Below, piece after piece: positions 60,501 to 64,000 of a DNA stretch of 64,000 bases (within the stretch, counting starts at the first letter, position 1; each line of letters begins with the position of its first letter). The stretch is from Gracilimonas sp040882225 (GTDB lineage Bacteria > Bacteroidota > Rhodothermia > Balneolales > Balneolaceae). Below the pieces are notes generated by a model. That model was given only the letters and a program-made list of their open reading frames with translations. It was not told the origin of the DNA and searched no databases. A program made the position numbers and the translations under genes. Where the stretch lies: NCBI GenBank assembly GCA_040882225.1, contig JBBEBR010000007.1:47509-111508 (forward strand), given 5' to 3'.

Positions 60501-62996
60501 TCATAAGGTACTTTCGGCTACTTCTTCTTTTGTGATGCCTTCCCCTAATGGCGATGTTGGCGTTTCATGCAGATACTCTTCAAGCGTAAACTCATCAACC
60601 TGAATTGCATCATTTCGGGCAGCCTCAGCAGTTCGTATACGTTCAGCTTCTTCTTTTGTAAGAATTCCTTTTTCTACCGCTGGTTTAAGCAGATTTTCAT
60701 AAGAATCCTTTGGAAGTTCACGCGCTTTCATCGCCTTATATAGTTTCTTATAAACAGGAGAAGCCTGAGTAATTAGGTTGAGAGTGTTTTCATAACGCCC
60801 CACAGCTTCTTCAGGATCTGCAGGAAGAAATATACCGGCTGTAATCCGGTCTCGTGCTTCACCGGGAGTCTGCATTGCTTCTGCAACCTGATGCCCCAAC
60901 TTATCAGAGGGTTTTGTGCCAATAGGATTAAGCCTTGACCAAACTCCTGACAAACGAAACGCCCAGCTCAATCCCGGCACTTTTATCTCGCGAAGAATTC
61001 CCTCGAAAGCCACCTGCATCCGATAAAAGCTATATTCCATCGCCCAATCAAAATAAGGACGATCTTCTTCCCTTCTGCCTTCTGCTTCAAATCTTCTAAG
61101 TGTTGCGGAAGCCAAGTACATGAAGCTCAAAATGTCGGCGTAACGGCCGGCGATTTTCTCTTTCATCTTTAGTGCTCCGCCATAAGAACCAAGCGCGATA
61201 TCTGCGAAAAAAGCAAAAGAGGCTGAAGCCCAAGCCAGTTTTCGGAAGTATTTTGCGGAAGGCCCACTTACAGGAGAACCAGCTAAATATCCCCTGGTAA
61301 TGCTCAGCATGAATGACCTCACTTTATTTCGAACCACATGGCCAATATGGCTCCAGAAATTCTCATCAAAAGCTTTCACATCTTTATTCAGAAGCGCATC
61401 AATTTCGTTGTAAGCATAAGGGTGACAACGAATAGCTCCCTGCCCAAAAATAATGAGTGTTCTTGTCAGGATGTTAGCCCCTTCAACCGTAATCGCGATT
61501 GGCATAGCCTGATATGTAGATGCAAAAATATTTCGCGGGCCTTTCGAAATTCCTGCTCCACCGGTAATATCCATGGCATCATTCACAATTTCACGCCCCA
61601 GTTCGGTGAAATTATACTTGGCAATAGCTGTAACCACCGCAGGTTTTGCGCCTTTATCCAAACCGCCGGTTGTATAGCGCCGGGCGGCTTCCAGCAAATA
61701 AGTGTATCCGCCAATTCGAGCCATAGGTTCTTCAATTCCTTCAAATTTCCCAATATTTAAACCAAACTGACGCCGAATTGCAGTATATGCTCCGATAGTA
61801 CGAGTGGCTATTTTAGCACCGCCAACACTTTGCGCAGGAAGCGAAATACCACGGCCAACCGCCAGTGACTCCATCAACATTCTCCAGCCATTTCCGGCTT
61901 GTTCCTTACCCCCAATAATTGCATCAATGGGAACTACCACATCTTTTCCGCGGGTAGGACAATTGAAAAATGGTATTCCCAAAGGATCATGGCGTTTGCC
62001 TAATTCTACACCTTTAGTATCTGAAGGAATGAGAGCGCAAGTGATTCCCAAATGCTCATTGTCGCCTAATAAATGCTCCGGGTCTTCAAGCTTGAAAGCC
62101 AAACCAATTACCGTAGAAATTGCCGCAAGAGTGATGTACCGTTTATTCCAGTTCAGTTTCAAATAAAGCTTTCCATCTTTGCCTTTGAATACCACTCCCT
62201 CCGACTGCATTGCACCGGCATCCGAACCGGCTTTGGGTTCAGTTAAGGCAAAGCAAGGCATTTCTTTACCGGCAGCAAGTCCGGGCAAATATGTATTTTT
62301 CTGCTCATCGGTGCCATAGTGCATCAGTAATTCAGCGGGGCCAAGAGAGTTCGGAACCATCACGGTTGTAGCCAAAGGGCCGCTTCTTGAAGCAAGTTTT
62401 GCCACGATTGCACTATGTGCCGTTGCTGAAAATTCCAACCCGCCATATTTTTTGGGGATGATGAGCCCGAAGAATTTCTGATCTCTCATGTAGTTCCAGG
62501 CTTCTTCCGTAAAATCTTTCTGAACCGAAACATCCCAGTCATTCACCATCGCGCAAAGTTTTTCTACCGGACCATCAAGAAACGCTTGTTCATCCTTGGT
62601 AAGCTCAGGATATGGTTCATCGAGTATTTTATTGAAATCCGGTTTGCCTGAAAAAAGCTCCCCTTCAACCCAAACCGTACCGGCTTCGATTGCGGTTTGT
62701 TCGGTCTCAGAAATTTTTGGAAGGAAATTAATCGCATCCAGCAACTTCATGATTGGGCCGCTAAGCAATGCACGCCGAATTGGTTTTACGTTGAAAATCA
62801 CCACTAAAACCGTGTACGTAATGAACAGCCAATCCGGTGCGGCAAGGCTAAATAACCCGGCATAACCTGCAATTGCCCACAACCAAAGCGGAGCTCCGGT
62901 ATAGGCAAGCGTTATCATTATAAATAGCGAACTGACAATAGAAATCCACAGCGGGATTTCACCAAAAAATCCAAATAATTCCATAATTCCATCCAT
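60501..62996 (-). CDS. fadE: Acyl-CoA dehydrogenase, FadE type
   Basis: Large membrane-associated acyl-CoA dehydrogenase starting fatty-acid beta-oxidation. 831 aa, like E. coli FadE (814). Three hydrophobic stretches occupy the first about 75 residues (IPLWISIVSSLFIMITLAY, LWLWAIAGYAGLFSLA, WLFITYTVLVVIFNV). The dehydrogenase core is at about 150-560: FGLIIPKKYGGLEFSATAHS, CFALTEPKAGSDAGAM (FAD/substrate), AVGRGISLPAQSVGGAK, and the catalytic-region segment AITVEGANILTRTLIIFGQG. The extra C-terminal domain (about 570-831) is the FadE-specific extension. The TetR gene lies 12 bp upstream on the same strand. Confidence 0.95.
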   Translation of the reverse strand: MDGIMELFGFFGEIPLWISIVSSLFIMITLAYTGAPLWLWAIAGYAGLFSLAAPDWLFITYTVLVVIFNVKPIRRALLSGPIMKLLDAINFLPKISETEQTAIEAGTVWVEGELFSGKPDFNKILDEPYPELTKDEQAFLDGPVEKLCAMVNDWDVSVQKDFTEEAWNYMRDQKFFGLIIPKKYGGLEFSATAHSAIVAKLASRSGPLATTVMVPNSLGPAELLMHYGTDEQKNTYLPGLAAGKEMPCFALTEPKAGSDAGAMQSEGVVFKGKDGKLYLKLNWNKRYITLAAISTVIGLAFKLEDPEHLLGDNEHLGITCALIPSDTKGVELGKRHDPLGIPFFNCPTRGKDVVVPIDAIIGGKEQAGNGWRMLMESLAVGRGISLPAQSVGGAKIATRTIGAYTAIRRQFGLNIGKFEGIEEPMARIGGYTYLLEAARRYTTGGLDKGAKPAVVTAIAKYNFTELGREIVNDAMDITGGAGISKGPRNIFASTYQAMPIAITVEGANILTRTLIIFGQGAIRCHPYAYNEIDALLNKDVKAFDENFWSHIGHVVRNKVRSFMLSITRGYLAGSPVSGPSAKYFRKLAWASASFAFFADIALGSYGGALKMKEKIAGRYADILSFMYLASATLRRFEAEGRREEDRPYFDWAMEYSFYRMQVAFEGILREIKVPGLSWAFRLSGVWSRLNPIGTKPSDKLGHQVAEAMQTPGEARDRITAGIFLPADPEEAVGRYENTLNLITQASPVYKKLYKAMKARELPKDSYENLLKPAVEKGILTKEEAERIRTAEAARNDAIQVDEFTLEEYLHETPTSPLGEGITKEEVAESTL

Positions 62997-63008
62997 AATG
63001 GCTCCTTT

Positions 63009-63611
63009 TTACAATACAGTTGTTCTGATGAGAAATCCCTGAACTACATGTTCAACCGATTCCGTGATAAATTGATTGCGGTCAATGCGGCTATCCAGTC
63101 TTTGATTCAACACTACCGATACAATTCCATGAAGCTGTGCCCAAATCGAATAAGCGGCCATAACCGGCTTGCCTACATCCATCACTCCTTTCGAGACACC
63201 TTCTTCAATTATTTTTACTAAAAGCTCGTAACACCGGCGGGTTTTCCTGAATTTTTCTTTGGGATAACGAGCAATTTTATTCGGGCGAATCATATATATA
63301 ACCTGGTACTTCTCAGGATTCTCTATAGCAAATGTGATATATCCATGAATGATGGCTTCAAATTTGCGAATGATATCAGTTTCAGTATCTACACTTTTTT
63401 CCACCGCCTGACTCAACTCCTCAACCGACTCCTCAATTATAGTATGGAGCAGATGATCCTTATTTTCGAAATACAGGTAAATGCTGGTAGCTGAAACTCC
63501 AGCCAGTTTTGCGATTTTTCGCATCGAAAGCGTTTGGTAACCTTCATCAAAAAGCAAATGACGGCTGATCTCAAGAATTCGATCTCTTAAGGATTTATCG
63601 GTTTCACTCAT
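63009..63611 (-). CDS. TetR/AcrR family transcriptional regulator
   Basis: A 200-aa repressor. The N-terminal helix-turn-helix reads MRKIAKLAGVSATSIYLYFE followed by NKDHLLHTIIEE, the standard TetR DNA-binding region. The C-terminal ligand domain is about residues 70-195. It is 12 bp upstream of fadE and almost certainly co-transcribed with it, which suggests acyl-CoA-responsive control of fatty-acid degradation, as for FadR/PsrA-like TetR proteins. That role is inferred from position only. Confidence 0.93.
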   Translation of the reverse strand: MSETDKSLRDRILEISRHLLFDEGYQTLSMRKIAKLAGVSATSIYLYFENKDHLLHTIIEESVEELSQAVEKSVDTETDIIRKFEAIIHGYITFAIENPEKYQVIYMIRPNKIARYPKEKFRKTRRCYELLVKIIEEGVSKGVMDVGKPVMAAYSIWAQLHGIVSVVLNQRLDSRIDRNQFITESVEHVVQGFLIRTTVL

Positions 63612-64000
63612 ATCTAAGACTGGTTAACACTGTTAACTAAATGAAGTTAATCAATCCGAAACCAAAATCAAGTACGAATGTTTTTCCAGAATTTTTTTAT
63701 CACTGTTGTCCGGATAGTGGCAATACTTTGCTCCGGCGGCGGTGATGAGAAGACTAATTGAATAATACATCATAAGTCTCTCAGAGGTCGCTGCCGGAGC
63801 AAAGGGATCCCCCCGGGAGAAGAGCCTGTGCCTGAATTGATTCGGGAGCATTAATGGCAAAGATCCTTCGGCAGTAGCCTCAGGATGACGCTCCCTGGGA
63901 GTGCTTCTACAAAGGGACTCTACTTTGAATCATGATATTAAAACAAGGGGCTGAAGTAGTTAAGGGTTAATGTTTGGTTCGTTTATACCATGATTTTAAT
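63612..64000. other. Gene-free region with a GC-rich palindromic repeat
   Basis: No convincing gene is present. TTTGCTCCGGC at 63727-63737 is mirrored exactly by GCCGGAGCAAA at 63793-63803 and extends imperfectly to 16 positions. Between them AGACT and AGTCT form an inner stem. The text after 63860 (ATCCTTCGGCAGTAGCCTCA and onward) resembles dispersed non-coding repeats seen in many genomes. A short minus-strand frame at 63651-63860 is composed largely of these repeats and is not accepted. Confidence 0.6.

Noticed and set aside
63651..63860. Open frame of 69 codons on the minus strand upstream of the TetR gene
   Set aside because: Its sequence is built from palindromic and dispersed repeat text, with no recognisable domain or ribosome binding site.

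Overview
The window is a continuous stretch of chromosome with moderate-to-low GC, short intergenic gaps and about 51 supported protein genes. Several features point to the Bacteroidota/Fibrobacterota-type (FCB) lineage, most likely a Balneolota (Balneola/Gracilimonas-like) marine bacterium: a PorU/PorV type IX secretion pair, proteins with T9SS-type C-terminal sorting domains, 6-bladed beta-propeller proteins, a GxxExxY protein, an S23-like four-helix-bundle protein and many short palindromic intergenic repeats. The genus is inferred from gene content only. I saw no rRNA, tRNA or CRISPR array.

Layout. 1-1.1 kb: the end of a thiolase gene. 1.4-14.0 kb: a tight plus-strand block of porU, porV, a large sorting-domain protein resembling M6 peptidases but with a destroyed zinc motif, a huge outer-membrane protein with an HExxH protease domain and a beta-propeller, and a DUF5683-like protein. 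14.0-18.8 kb: PASTA protein, ribulose-phosphate epimerase, PhoH, a four-helix-bundle cassette, a metallo-beta-lactamase-fold hydrolase and purine nucleoside phosphorylase. 18.8-21.3 kb: an AT-rich accessory island with a secreted six-cysteine mini-protein, a membrane-anchored propeller protein and a MauE/DoxX-like membrane protein, bracketed on both sides by related palindromic repeats. 21.3-24.4 kb (minus): acyl-CoA carboxyltransferase and an unknown charged protein. 24.6-26.9 kb (plus): ABC ATPase, M29 aminopeptidase and a VOC protein. 27-35.3 kb: protein quality control (ClpB, HtrA/DegQ-type protease, Hsp20), a small lipoprotein, class II DAHP synthase and a propeller lipoprotein. 35.5-45.4 kb (plus): UvrA, a TPR histidine kinase, an unknown protein, SecD, SecF, a STAS protein and PurA. 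45.4-46.3 kb: a GxxExxY gene between two long direct repeats. 46.3-53.5 kb (minus): sulfotransferase-like protein, class IV aminotransferase, NTF2-like protein, sodium symporter, RdgB, SemiSWEET, PfkB kinase and subtilase lipoprotein. 53.5-58.1 kb: NUDIX hydrolase, PurL, a REP-associated transposase inside its inverted REP pair, and a HAD hydrolase. 58.2-60.2 kb: LemA and two TPM-domain proteins. 60.5-63.6 kb (minus): FadE-type acyl-CoA dehydrogenase with its TetR regulator.

How the genes work together. The porU-porV block provides the maturation end of type IX secretion next to likely cargo. ClpB, Hsp20 and the HtrA protease form a stress/protein-quality neighbourhood, and SecDF drives export. 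Housekeeping metabolism covers purines (PurA, PurL, PNP, RdgB), fatty acids (thiolase, FadE), propionyl/methylmalonyl-type carboxylation and the shikimate entry step.

The most interesting points are the peptide-propeller-MauE island; the pseudo-M6 protein in the T9SS operon; the RAYT flanked by a covarying 51-bp inverted pair with a related element 38 kb away; and the two small gene cassettes (four-helix bundle, GxxExxY) that each sit between repeats.
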